Positions 40,222-47,800 are shown, counted from the first letter of the stretch. The stretch: DNA of 62,957 bases from Bradyrhizobium sp. (GCA_028290305.1 JAQGKC010000491.1:1-62957), one strand, 5' to 3'. Numbers and translations are program-made. Notes: generated by a model not told the origin, from the letters alone.

Positions 40222-40425
40222 TCAGTACCCGTTCACGGCGTCATCAATCGCCTTGTCGGCGTGCTTAATTGTGGCTTCGTGGTCCGCGCGCTCGGCCTCC
40301 CATCGGCTTTTCCACAATTCAGCATCGGTCCGAGCCTGTTTCAGGTCTACCTCTAGGTCGCGCACATAGGCCACCTCGTGGTAGTAAAGATCGCGCGGTA
40401 CTGTCGTGAGTTCTAAATCTGCCAT
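40222..40425 (-). CDS. Small coiled-coil protein
   Basis: 67 residues with AGGAGGATA ahead. LYYHEVAYVRDLEVDLKQARTDAELWKSRW is a helix with heptad-like spacing. A similar architecture is seen in many phage early genes. Function unknown. Confidence 0.55.
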   Translation of the reverse strand: MADLELTTVPRDLYYHEVAYVRDLEVDLKQARTDAELWKSRWEAERADHEATIKHADKAIDDAVNGY

Positions 40426-40467
40426 TTTATCCTCCTAAATCCGGCCCGCAGCCTGTTGAGCAGCGCC

Positions 40468-40896
40468 TCACCCAACCGCAGCGCCATTTCCAGCCGCCGG
40501 CCCCTGCTGCAAAAATTCCGGGATCTTCGCCCCGTCATCGATCGCCGCCGCCGCTTGCGCTATCGTCCCGCCACCCAACTTCACTTCAAGGTCACGGATC
40601 AAATCAACCACCGAATTCGCCTTCTCGCCGAATTCCGCAACGTGCGTGTTGGCGACCACGGTATGCTCGCGCATGGCGTTGGCGAGCTCGCGGAGCTTGT
40701 CGCTGATCGTCTTGGCTTGAGTCTCGAAGGCGTCGGCGGTGTCATCGATTTCCTTGGCCGCGGCCTCGCCGATCTTGTCGACCGCTCGGACGGTTATGCC
40801 GGCGAGGCGTACCGGGTCATCGGGCGTGGCGCCTGGCGAGTAGGGTGATGATGGCAGGCGCGGGGCTTCGGGTAGCTTATGGACGATCTTGGTCAT
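40468..40896 (-). CDS. Helical protein next to RecT, unknown function
   Basis: 142 residues. A Pro-rich start (KLPEAPRLPSSPYSPG), then long helices (VRAVDKIGEAAAKEIDDTADAFETQ, ISDKLRELANAMREHTVVANTHV). Immediately downstream of recT. A structural helper of recombination or a scaffold is possible. Not recognised. Confidence 0.6.
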   Translation of the reverse strand: MTKIVHKLPEAPRLPSSPYSPGATPDDPVRLAGITVRAVDKIGEAAAKEIDDTADAFETQAKTISDKLRELANAMREHTVVANTHVAEFGEKANSVVDLIRDLEVKLGGGTIAQAAAAIDDGAKIPEFLQQGPAAGNGAAVG

Positions 40897-40925
40897 GGGG
40901 CGCTCCCAGTTTTTCCGGTTGACGG

Positions 40926-41966
40926 TTAGGCGGCGGTTTTCTTCAGCGCGGCGGATCTGGCCTTCGCCTTCGCCAAAAGTGCATCAAACGTCGGCTTGTT
41001 GACGCCGCACTTGTTGCGCAGGTCCCGCTCCTGATCCGACACGAACCAAGGGCTCACGCGGTCAGCATCGGCGAACATGGATAGCTTTTGCTCGACGTAG
41101 GCGACGTAGGAGCCGGAGTCGGTCGGGATGACGGATTCGGCTTCCGATGCCTGCTCATCCGCGAGCGCCATTTCGCCTTGGGTCTCGGCGTGCTCGACGG
41201 CGGCCTCGGTTTGTTGCGTGGCCGATTGCTTCGCCGCGGTCGTGATTTCTCCGGTCTCCTTGTCGACGGTCTCGCTGGTGTCTGTCTTGATCGCCGCAAA
41301 AGCATCTAGCCGGCCCGCGACGTTCTTAGCCGGCGAGAAGGTCGCGCCGACAGCGGCGGCCATGGGTTCGGAGTCCTCGATTTCATCTCGAGCGTAGACG
41401 CCGAGCAGGACGTCCGGGAAGTGGCGGCGACACCACGCGCGCACCGAATAATAGAAGTGCTGCTGATCCGGGTCGGCCTTCCACAGCGGCGAGTTCTTCG
41501 GCGTGATCTTGGCGAACTGGGGCGAGGTGTAATCCACGATCTCCCCTGGCTCGTCGCGAAGCTCAGCCCAGATGCGGCATACGCGCTTATCCCCGTCGCC
41601 AGTATATTCAATCTTGGGGCGCCCCTTGATCGGCGCGCGTCGCAGGATCACGGCCTCGATCAGTTGCGCCTCATAGGCCAAGCGGTCGTTGACCGAATAG
41701 CTCTTGTTGGCGACGGCGAAAGGAGACATCGACCATTCGAGAGCCTGGATGCAAATGCCAAGACAGGCGCCGGGATTTCCGCGAAGATGTTTTGGAACGG
41801 CTACGTTCGCTACACTCATCAATTTAGAAAACTCCATCACCTGATCCATGCTGACAAAAGCCACGCCTCCCGCGCGATCCGAAATGGCAAGATGATTAGT
41901 GATTTCCGGGCTGATGCGCCCCGCCAGCTTCTGCTCGACTGGCGTCAATTCCATAAGAGAACTCAT
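40926..41966 (-). CDS. recT: RecT-family single-strand annealing protein
   Basis: 346 residues from ATG 41966 (AGAAGGA ahead; the ATG overlaps the upstream stop). The RecT core is clear: GNPGACLGICIQALEWSMSPFAVAN, NDRLAYEAQLIEAVILRRAPIKGRP, RIWAELRD and FYYSVRAWCRRHFPDVLLGVY. The C-terminal third is acidic and linker-like. With the YqaJ-type exonuclease it anneals strands during recombination or replication repair. Confidence 0.9.
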   Translation of the reverse strand: MSSLMELTPVEQKLAGRISPEITNHLAISDRAGGVAFVSMDQVMEFSKLMSVANVAVPKHLRGNPGACLGICIQALEWSMSPFAVANKSYSVNDRLAYEAQLIEAVILRRAPIKGRPKIEYTGDGDKRVCRIWAELRDEPGEIVDYTSPQFAKITPKNSPLWKADPDQQHFYYSVRAWCRRHFPDVLLGVYARDEIEDSEPMAAAVGATFSPAKNVAGRLDAFAAIKTDTSETVDKETGEITTAAKQSATQQTEAAVEHAETQGEMALADEQASEAESVIPTDSGSYVAYVEQKLSMFADADRVSPWFVSDQERDLRNKCGVNKPTFDALLAKAKARSAALKKTAA

Positions 41967-42553
41967 TGCGATATTCCTTCTGTCTGATTGGTTGCCGTGC
42001 GTCGCTGTTTTTGTGGTCTCCGGTTGCGATTCTGCTCTATTGCATTTGCCCATCGGCAATTGTTTGGCTCGTAGTTTCCTTCCTTATCGGGGAATCGATC
42101 CAGTGATGTGCCGATCGGACGCGGCCCCATGTCAGACAGGAATGCCTCAAATGAATTAAGCCACCTATCGCAGACCATAACGCCGCCGCCGCCATATATA
42201 TCGAACCGCTTGTTATTCGGATTACAACACCGGGATTTCATAGCGGTCCATGATCGGTATTCGGGGGAGTTGTACCCGTTGTGCCCGTGCTTTGAGTTAA
42301 GCTTGTTCCTAGCGATGGTTGCCTCAGATTGTAGACATCCGCACGATGAAACGTTTCCTGCATTAAAACCGTCAGCGATGACAGTGGCCGTTGCGCCACA
42401 TTCGCAATCGCATAGCCAATATGAGCGCTTCTTGCGAATTCCAGCGAAGCTTTTTACTGATAGGCGCCCGCGCTTCACGCCGATGATATTGCGAAACGTA
42501 TGCACCGTCGGCATGTCGAGCGAGTCGAACACTAGTGGAGCTTTCCGCCTCAT
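41963..42553 (-). CDS. AP2/HNH-type homing endonuclease-like protein
   Basis: 196 residues. N-terminal CDCECG ... SSCGCLQ zinc part, then the AP2/HNH-like segment PEYRSWTAMKSRCCNPNNKRFDIYGGGG, CDRWLNSFEAFLSDMGPRP, LDRFPDKEGNYEPNNCRWA. The DNA is AT-richer than its neighbours, a sign of insertion. A related gene lies at 56844. Its stop overlaps the recT start, so it inserted without breaking the operon. Confidence 0.8.
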   Translation of the reverse strand: MRRKAPLVFDSLDMPTVHTFRNIIGVKRGRLSVKSFAGIRKKRSYWLCDCECGATATVIADGFNAGNVSSCGCLQSEATIARNKLNSKHGHNGYNSPEYRSWTAMKSRCCNPNNKRFDIYGGGGVMVCDRWLNSFEAFLSDMGPRPIGTSLDRFPDKEGNYEPNNCRWANAIEQNRNRRPQKQRRTATNQTEGISQ

Positions 42554-42566
42554 GTCGTAAATCCCT

Positions 42567-43712
42567 TCAATAAGATATCTTCGTGAACGGGATTTTGCCT
42601 TGCGCGATTGCGGTTATGATCGCGATAGCCTGCTCTTTACTCAGGCTTTTGCTGCTATCCCCTGCGGTCGCCAGGACAAGCGCTGCAAGAACCTGATTGT
42701 TGATATTGGATCGGTGCTTTTTGTCGGCCTCGCGCCGCGCTGTCTCGGCCGCCTCCCGTGCCGCCACGTCAGCCACACGCTTGCGCTCGGCCTCGATGGC
42801 GGCCAGCCGATTGCGCTCGGCGGCCTCGGCGGCGGCCACCCGGTCGCGCTCCGCTTGCTCCGCCGCAGCTACCCTTGCGGCCTCGGCCCGCTGCTCGGAT
42901 GCGATGCGCTCGCGTTCCGCCTGTTCGGCCCGCGCAATGGCGTCGGCCTTTTCCCGCTCGATCTTGGCCCGCTCCGCCTCGGCCGCCGCTGCGGCCTCTT
43001 CGGCTTCGTGCATCGCCTTGGCTTCGGCTTCCGCCCTGGCACGCTCGGCGGCCTCGGCGGCGATCCGCGCGTCACGTTCGCGTTGCTCGCGCTCGGCCTG
43101 TTCACGGCGAAGGCGCTCAAGTTCAAGGCGCTCTGTCTCGCGCTGTATTAAATCGCTATGCAGCAGCTCAAGCGCCGCCTTCGATTTCCGGTAAGCCTCA
43201 AGCGCCCGCTGGTCGAATTCCTGCCATTGGCGCCCCTCCACCATATCGACGAGGCCCTTGATTCGCGCCGCGACGGCGGCACTTGTCGGCGGGACGTCGA
43301 AATGCACAGCCGTTTGAAGGCTCTCAATTCCTGCCTCGTGCTGGTCAATTCGCCTCTTTTCGACCGCCTCCCAATCGTCCAGCGGCTTGCGGACCTCATC
43401 CTTGATCGCGTCAAGCTGCTCGCGGATGCGGCGACGCTCGGCGTCGACCTTGCCAGACTTCGACTTCCACTCAGCGACAAGATCCTTGCCCATTTCGTCA
43501 AGGGCCGTCTTTGACCGCGCCACCTTGTATGCCATCGAGCGAATCTGATCGCGCCCGGCTGGCGTCGAGATATCGCCTTTGAACGACTGAACCTCGGTCT
43601 TAACCTTTTCGATGATCGCGTCGACGCCGCCAGGTGCAAACACGACGTCGGCCTTAAGCGCCTCGATGACAACAAGATCGGTTGCTGGTTTGAGACTCGC
43701 GGCGATGTTCAT
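42567..43712 (-). CDS. Long coiled-coil protein of the recombination cluster
   Basis: 381 residues. Residues 1-190 are helical globular (SMAYKVARSKTALDEMGKDLVAEWKS). Residues 190-335 are a very regular Ala/Glu/Arg coiled coil (REQAEREQRERDARIAAEAAERAR). The end (ALVLATAGDSSKSLSKEQAIAIITAIAQGKIPFTKISY) is conserved in style in phages between exonuclease and RecT genes. May bridge or organise the recombinase complex. Confidence 0.7.
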   Translation of the reverse strand: MNIAASLKPATDLVVIEALKADVVFAPGGVDAIIEKVKTEVQSFKGDISTPAGRDQIRSMAYKVARSKTALDEMGKDLVAEWKSKSGKVDAERRRIREQLDAIKDEVRKPLDDWEAVEKRRIDQHEAGIESLQTAVHFDVPPTSAAVAARIKGLVDMVEGRQWQEFDQRALEAYRKSKAALELLHSDLIQRETERLELERLRREQAEREQRERDARIAAEAAERARAEAEAKAMHEAEEAAAAAEAERAKIEREKADAIARAEQAERERIASEQRAEAARVAAAEQAERDRVAAAEAAERNRLAAIEAERKRVADVAAREAAETARREADKKHRSNINNQVLAALVLATAGDSSKSLSKEQAIAIITAIAQGKIPFTKISY

Positions 43713-44680
43713 GCTGCCTTCTCCCGGCTCGCGCGCATTACCCTGAATGAGGCCGCCTTTACTTCGTAAGCCTTCCGGTGCTGCGTTTTCCAGGACAGCC
43801 GCCAGCCGTTGATGAGGGCGGCTTCGGCGTCGCCTAGCTTGGCTTTCAGTTCCGTCTCAATTTCGTCCTTGCGCGCATCGGCATCCTTTATGACCTGGGC
43901 CAACTTCTCGCGCTCATCGAGAAGCGTCGGGGCGAAATTATCCCCGGTCAAATCAATCGTCTTGCCGGGCGCGCTGGCCGGATAGAGCAGCGACATCAAT
44001 TCGCCATCGCGCGCATGGTCGGTCTTGGGCTCGCGCCCAGCCTCGACATCGGCCCAGAACTGAGCCACTGCATCGCGGAGTTTCTTCTCGGCTGCGGGGT
44101 GACGGGGCACTTCGTAAATGTGCAAATCGAGTTTCCACGGGTCCACAACAAGTGCGGCGATGACGCCCCAAGCCGTATCGGCCAGCATCATCTCGGTTGC
44201 GTTCTGCAGCACGATCCAGAACGGCGGGGAATCCTCGGTCCATTCCTTTCGGTAGACGGACGGCGCAACGGTTTTTGCCTGGAGCACGCCGCGTCCGCGC
44301 GGGTCGCCGGCAATGTAGAAATCAGGAGTCGCCCCGATGCGTGCCTTCGGGTCGCGCAGATACTCGGTCGCTTTGGTGATTTTCCACGTCGGGCGCTCTT
44401 CGGCCACTGCTTGCGCGACGGCGCTCTCGAGCAGCCGGCCGCGGCGGAGGACGGCGTTGTCGATTTCCGGCATGTCGAAGCCGGTCTTTTCCAGGAACAG
44501 GCCAAGCGGTGTCTGGTAGGGATGCAGCCCGAATAGCGCGCCGATCACGCTGGCGGTCACGTCCTTTTTGCGCTCGGCAAGCCAGGACTCCCGGTCCGTC
44601 ACGGCAATCCGCTCAATCGGCGCCACCTTCGCCACAACCCGCTCCGCCACCGCCCCAATGCTCTGCCAATTGTCGCTCAT
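43709..44680 (-). CDS. YqaJ-type phage recombination exonuclease
   Basis: 323 residues. Typical elements: VTASVIGALFGLHPYQTPLG, RRGRLLESAV (acidic Glu85), IGATPDF (Asp120) and GVLQAKTV. In PD-(D/E)XK nucleases the last motif is normally E-x-K; here Gln134 replaces Glu before Lys136. The rest (WIVLQNATEMMLADTAWGV, VPRHPAAEKKL, FWADVEAGREP) fits the family. It should chew one DNA strand for RecT. Confidence 0.82.
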   Translation of the reverse strand: MSDNWQSIGAVAERVVAKVAPIERIAVTDRESWLAERKKDVTASVIGALFGLHPYQTPLGLFLEKTGFDMPEIDNAVLRRGRLLESAVAQAVAEERPTWKITKATEYLRDPKARIGATPDFYIAGDPRGRGVLQAKTVAPSVYRKEWTEDSPPFWIVLQNATEMMLADTAWGVIAALVVDPWKLDLHIYEVPRHPAAEKKLRDAVAQFWADVEAGREPKTDHARDGELMSLLYPASAPGKTIDLTGDNFAPTLLDEREKLAQVIKDADARKDEIETELKAKLGDAEAALINGWRLSWKTQHRKAYEVKAASFRVMRASREKAA

Positions 44681-44853
44681 ACTTTCCTCCCAGCCGTCCG
44701 CGTCTCATTTGTCGGGCGGGCATCTGTTGCCCATCCCGCCTCCAGCAAAACCGCCCGCATATGCAGCGCCGATGCCTGTATGTGGTCGCCCTCGCGCCAA
44801 TACATTGCGGCGAGCTCTCGCAGGGTTGCCGTGAGTGCGGGGAATTCAGACAT
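44677..44853 (-). CDS. Small helical protein (58 aa), unknown function
   Basis: ATG 44853; its stop overlaps the exonuclease start (ATGA) and its start overlaps the ACP-like gene's end, so it is tightly packed. Product: PALTATLRELAAMYWREGDHIQASALHMRAVLLEAG, a TPR-like pair of helices. Function unknown. Confidence 0.55.
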   Translation of the reverse strand: MSEFPALTATLRELAAMYWREGDHIQASALHMRAVLLEAGWATDARPTNETRTAGRKV

Positions 44854-45106
44854 TTGCCGCCGCCCCTATCTTTCGCTCCGCGAGCTTCACAAGGTCCCCT
44901 ACGTTGCCCACGAGTTCGGATTCGCTATCCTCAATTTCGATGCCGAACTCTTCTTCAACCTCCATCACGATCTCGATCAGATCGAGTGTATCGACGTGAT
45001 CGCAAATGTCCGCGTTGTCGCTGAGCGCGTCGGCGCGCAGGCCCGTGATGCGCGCGATTACGAGGCGCACGCGGGAGGCGATGAGGTCGCGGAGAGGGGC
45101 GGTCAT
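44846..45106 (-). CDS. Acyl-carrier-protein-like protein, attachment Ser replaced by Thr
   Basis: 86 residues, ACP size. DIIEI-type acidic helix II is clear (VDTLDLIEIVMEVEEEFGIEIED) and the end fits helix IV. ACPs carry phosphopantetheine on Ser in D-S-L; here the residue is Thr40 (D-T-L), codon ACA. It may be inactive as a carrier, acting instead by binding ACP partners of the host, or be modified on Thr. It sits in the recombination operon, far from any lipid genes. Confidence 0.8.
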   Translation of the reverse strand: MTAPLRDLIASRVRLVIARITGLRADALSDNADICDHVDTLDLIEIVMEVEEEFGIEIEDSESELVGNVGDLVKLAERKIGAAANV

Positions 45107-45285
45107 CGCTCTCCCCTTTTCATCATTTCAACTTTGCCAAGGCAGAGAGCCCTAATTTCCGAAGGCTGGCGCATATTCTGGACCTCGGCGCTGAGGTATT
45201 TAATGACCTCAATCAATTCATCGCGGCTAAGATTGTCGACGGGCTTGCCATTCCAATAGGAAATCATCGGAATCTCTGGGGTCAT
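45103..45285 (-). CDS. Small protein (60 aa), unknown function
   Basis: ATG 45285 (a GTG just before is also possible). MISYWNGKPVDNLSRDELIEVIKYLSAEVQ suggests a short strand and a helix. Overlaps the ACP-like start by ATGA and the upstream stop. Seen with similar pattern in other phages, from memory. Function unknown. Confidence 0.55.
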   Translation of the reverse strand: MTPEIPMISYWNGKPVDNLSRDELIEVIKYLSAEVQNMRQPSEIRALCLGKVEMMKRGER

Positions 45286-45718
45286 CACGCCACCCGCTTA
45301 ATCTTGGCGCCGTCCGCAATCAGCGCCGAGGCGATCAGCGGATAGGTCCAAGCAAGCCCGCGAAACCGCAACAGCCGCAGGACCAGCCGCAGCTCGGCCA
45401 GCACCTCGAGCGACAACCGGCTCGGCTGGGGCGCCGCAACTCGGCCGCGCGCCAGAGTTCGGCGTCGGCGAGCGCGTCGGCGAGGGTGCTGGCTCCAGAA
45501 GCCCGGACGCGAGCGCCGTAGCGGGCCTGCACTTCGGGGTCGGCGGCGCCCATCCTGATGATTTGTTCAACGGCGAGCTTGCGACGGTTTGCCACCCACG
45601 CCGGCCCGAACGTCGCGCTGATCTGCGCGAGCGCGGCGGTTACCGCGCTGGCGCCGGCGGATCGGGCCTTGGCGTATGCGGCTCGGCCGCGGGCTTCGTC
45701 GCGAATGGTGCGGTTCAT
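45285..45718 (-). pseudogene. Helical protein gene interrupted by an apparent -1 frameshift
   Basis: From ATG 45718 the frame gives good helical protein (RDEARGRAAYAKARSAGASAV, LAVEQIIRMGAADPEVQ, STLADALADAELWRAAEL), then at about 45430-45400 turns into Cys/Trp-rich nonsense ending at 45335. The -1 frame from there reads well (SLEVLAELRLVLRLLRFRGLAWTYPLIASALIADG) and ends at 45285, touching the next gene. One missing base, a real frameshift, or two genes (TTG 45416) are all possible. Confidence 0.5.
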
Positions 45719-45728
45719 GGCGCTATCC

Positions 45729-45830
45729 TCAATGCCGGGTTGCGGCGAAAGCGCTCGCGGCCACAACGATGGCGCCGAGCAGCGCGTCGAGGGCGAGTGC
45801 GTTCTGGGTGGCCCAGAGGGCGGCGGTCAT
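45729..45830 (-). CDS. Very small hydrophobic protein (33 aa)
   Basis: ATG 45830 overlaps the upstream stop (ATGA). The product is a single hydrophobic helix (ALALDALLGAIVVAASAFAA). It may be a true micro-protein in the membrane; being so short, it is uncertain. Confidence 0.4.
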   Translation of the reverse strand: MTAALWATQNALALDALLGAIVVAASAFAATRH

Positions 45831-46471
45831 GACACGGCCTCATCGGTAGCCGAGATCATGCGCTCGACCAGCGCCAGCGCGGATTTCTGCAACTCAGCTT
45901 GGGTCGGCGCGAGCTTCTTTTGCGCAGCGTCCCACGCAGCGGCCCACGCGGCGGCCCCAGCGGCGGCCCCAGCGGCGGCCCCAGCGGCGGCCCAAGCGGC
46001 GGCCCAAGCGGCGTCGGCGTCTCGCCTTGCGGCTTCGATCGCCGGCTTGATTGACGGAACTTGCGCTAATGCCGTGATTTCCGGCAGTCCGGACAGCGCG
46101 TCGGCTTGCGCGGTCAACCCGGCGAGCCGCAGCCATGCCGGCGTGTGTGTGCGGACCAGCCAATCGGCGCACATCAGCGCGCGGCGTTCCTCGATCTTTT
46201 TACTGCCGCGCGTGCCGACGAGGCGCGGGATAAGTGGGAGCAGAAGTTTGGTGCGCTCCTTGTCCGGCAGCACATCGTTCCACGATCGCATGAACGCGTC
46301 GATGACCGGGCAGGCACATTGCGGATGATCCGACCACGACTCACCGGCGACAAAGGCGACCGCCTCCATTACGCAGAACTTGCCGTTCGGATCATGCTTG
46401 CCCGAGTAGAGCGTGCGGATACGGGCAACGCGGGCCGGGTCGAGGGTGAAGGTCTGTGCGGCGGTGGGCAT
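45827..46471 (-). CDS. First gene of the leftward operon, Ala-repeat-containing protein
   Basis: 214 residues from ATG 46471 (GGGAG ahead). Residues 25-130 look conserved (RTLYSGKHDPNGKFCVMEAVAFVAGE, CACPVIDAFMRSWNDVLPD, LLLPLIPRLVGTRGSKKIEERRA), a layout known from actinobacterial and other phages, function unknown. Residues 155-185 are a run of AAWA/AAGA units encoded by 12-bp repeats. It is the first gene after the leftward promoter, so expressed earliest. Confidence 0.7.
   Translation of the reverse strand: MPTAAQTFTLDPARVARIRTLYSGKHDPNGKFCVMEAVAFVAGESWSDHPQCACPVIDAFMRSWNDVLPDKERTKLLLPLIPRLVGTRGSKKIEERRALMCADWLVRTHTPAWLRLAGLTAQADALSGLPEITALAQVPSIKPAIEAARRDADAAWAAAWAAAGAAAGAAAGAAAWAAAWDAAQKKLAPTQAELQKSALALVERMISATDEAVS
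45927..46010. repeat. Seven tandem 12-bp units
   Basis: Units resemble GCGGCCCCAGCG; three are identical and two share GCGGCCCAAGCG, with two more diverged at the left. They encode four-residue AAGA/AAWA steps in frame, so copy changes keep the reading frame. Such an array can vary by slippage. Confidence 0.8.
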
Positions 46472-46496
46472 GGCGGGCTCCCGTGGTGTCGGGAGG

Positions 46497-46526
46497 AATG
46501 TACGCCCCATGTACAACCGAAGTCAA
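46497..46526 (-). promoter_or_regulatory. Leftward early promoter
   Basis: On the minus strand TTGACT (46521-46526) and TACATT (46497-46502) are spaced by 18 bases. The same two hexamers with the same spacing occur before the Cro-like gene. The -10 overlaps an operator copy, so a repressor would block it. Confidence 0.7.
46499..46515. promoter_or_regulatory. Operator copy 1
   Basis: TGTAC-N7-GTACA, a perfect 5-bp inverted repeat, overlapping the -10 of the leftward promoter. Same pattern as three other sites around the switch. Confidence 0.7.
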
Positions 46527-46532
46527 CCGAAA

Positions 46533-46549
46533 TGTGCGCCCGGTGTACA
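46533..46549. promoter_or_regulatory. Operator copy 2
   Basis: TGTGC-N7-GTACA just upstream of the leftward -35. Its spacer GCCCGGT differs from that of the rightward copy GCCGGGT only in one base. Paired sites would allow cooperative binding. Confidence 0.65.
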
Positions 46550-46622
46550 ATTATTTTTTGGGACTATTCTACCTGGGTCACTTGTGGGTAACCACGGCCG
46601 CTATATTGCACCGCACCCATCA

Positions 46623-46886
46623 TCAGCCAGTCTTGGCGAGGGCGGGCGGTCGTTCATCAAGGAGGGATTTGACGTCGGTCCGGTACAGCCTCGCAATGGC
46701 CTCCAGCATCTCAGCGGAGGGCATCTGCTTACCATTTTCGTAGCGGCCGAGGGATGTATGGGTGGTCGGCATGTCGTGCGGAGGTCCGCTCAGAGCCTCC
46801 GCGGCCTGCTCAAGTGTATAATCCCTGTACATGCGCCATAAGCGCATACAGGTGACCCGCCACCGGAGGGGCTCTTTTTGCTTCAT
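46623..46886 (-). CDS. Repressor-like XRE helix-turn-helix protein
   Basis: 87 residues from ATG 46886. RDYTLEQAAEALS ... TTHTSLGRYENGKQMPSAEMLEAIARLY is an XRE-type HTH with a longer turn. It reads divergently from the Cro-like gene, as CI does. There is no C-terminal cleavage/dimer domain, so it is shorter than lambda CI. No ribosome site precedes the ATG, which suggests a leaderless transcript. An operator copy overlaps its start. Confidence 0.7.
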   Translation of the reverse strand: MKQKEPLRWRVTCMRLWRMYRDYTLEQAAEALSGPPHDMPTTHTSLGRYENGKQMPSAEMLEAIARLYRTDVKSLLDERPPALAKTG

Positions 46887-46902
46887 GTACACATGATGCA
46901 CC
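46886..46902. promoter_or_regulatory. Operator copy 3 (over the repressor start)
   Basis: TGTAC-N7-GCACC, matching the other copies with two changes in the right arm. It covers the first base of the repressor gene, which would allow autorepression. A weaker related half-site (GTGCACA) lies at about 46931. Confidence 0.5.
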
Positions 46903-46944
46903 GCACCGGCAGAACCGTCCACAACACAGGGTGCACAAAACGTC

Positions 46945-46974
46945 TTGACTTAAATTGTGCGCCGGGTGTACATT
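46945..46974 (+). promoter_or_regulatory. Rightward early promoter
   Basis: TTGACT (46945-46950) and TACATT (46969-46974) with an 18-base spacer, the mirror of the leftward promoter. The expected start of RNA is about 46981, just before the ATG at 46984, so the first mRNA would be nearly leaderless. Confidence 0.7.
46956..46972. promoter_or_regulatory. Operator copy 4 (over the rightward -10)
   Basis: TGTGC-N7-GTACA lying in the spacer and -10 of the rightward promoter. Position equals that of copy 1 in the leftward promoter. Confidence 0.7.
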
Positions 46975-46983
46975 GGATTTGCC

Positions 46984-47241
46984 ATGCACCTTTCCGATTA
47001 CATGACCGAGAAAAAGCTGACCGACGATGACGTCGCGACCGCGATCGGCCGCGTCCGCGTCAGCGTTAGCCGATACCGGCGTCGGCTCGTGCGCCCGGAT
47101 TGGGAGGCAATTGACGCCATCGAAACTTTCACGGGCGGCGCCGTTGGGCCGTCAGACTGGAAAGAAATCGAGGAGCCCGCAGCAGCTGGCCCTGAAACGC
47201 CGCCCGCCACCGAGCCCGCCAACAGCGAGGCCGCAGAATGA
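46984..47241 (+). CDS. Cro-like helix-turn-helix protein
   Basis: 85 residues. LSDYMTEKKLTDDDVATAIGRVRVSVSRYRRRLVRPDWEAIDAIE is a compact HTH, followed by an acidic Pro/Ala tail (EEPAAAGPETPPATEP). First gene to the right of the switch, opposite the repressor-like gene. It should bind the same operators. ATGA overlap with the next gene. Confidence 0.75.
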   Translation: MHLSDYMTEKKLTDDDVATAIGRVRVSVSRYRRRLVRPDWEAIDAIETFTGGAVGPSDWKEIEEPAAAGPETPPATEPANSEAAE

Positions 47242-47528
47242 TCACCCCCACAACCCTATCCGCCGTCGCGCTCGACCTCGGCACCTTCGCCGCCGCCGGC
47301 CTTTGGCTCACCCGCGCCCTCAAGCGCCGCGCGCGCATCCGGCGCCGCCTGGCCGAGACATGCGCCGCCGCCGCGCAACGCAACCGCCTCGCGCGCATCC
47401 CGGAACCAACGGACAGTCTTGCGGGTGCGCTCGCCGCAATGCGGGCGGGCGCCATCAGTGACGCAAGCGTCAAACATGCGCAGAGGCAACTGATTTCTCC
47501 GTTTGGATTTGATCGGAGCGCGGCATGA
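47238..47528 (+). CDS. Small early protein, unknown function
   Basis: 96 residues, coupled by ATGA. N-terminal hydrophobic helix (LSAVALDLGTFAAAGLWLTRALK) then very basic (RRARIRRRLAETCAAAAQRNRLARI). Possibly membrane-anchored. ATGA overlap with the next gene. Not recognised. Confidence 0.6.
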   Translation: MITPTTLSAVALDLGTFAAAGLWLTRALKRRARIRRRLAETCAAAAQRNRLARIPEPTDSLAGALAAMRAGAISDASVKHAQRQLISPFGFDRSAA

Positions 47529-47800
47529 AGATGCGCGCGACCATTGAATACCCGTTCGGTCCCGATCTCGTCAGGAGTGCGGGATCGCACAAGCCCGCCG
47601 CATCACGCCCCCAGCTCTTGCGGCGGGTACCTATTCGCAGCGAAAGGCCGAGCCCGTGGCTGCTGATCTTAGGCGCCGCGTTGGGCGCGGTTGAGACGGG
47701 CCTGCTCGCGCTGCTTTTCAATGAGTTCCGCTTTTGGATGGTCGCGCCGGTTTTCGTTGGCGCGGTCATCGGGGCGATGGTCTCCACTACGGATAACTGA
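47525..47800 (+). CDS. Small membrane protein
   Basis: 91 residues. Two hydrophobic segments near the end (WLLILGAALGAVETGLLALLF and FWMVAPVFVGAVIGAMV). Expressed from the early rightward promoter, so perhaps an exclusion or takeover factor. Unknown family. Confidence 0.6.
   Translation: MKMRATIEYPFGPDLVRSAGSHKPAASRPQLLRRVPIRSERPSPWLLILGAALGAVETGLLALLFNEFRFWMVAPVFVGAVIGAMVSTTDN

Noticed and set aside
45927..46010. CRISPR-like array
   Set aside because: Units are 12 bp without spacers and lie inside a protein frame; this is a simple tandem repeat.
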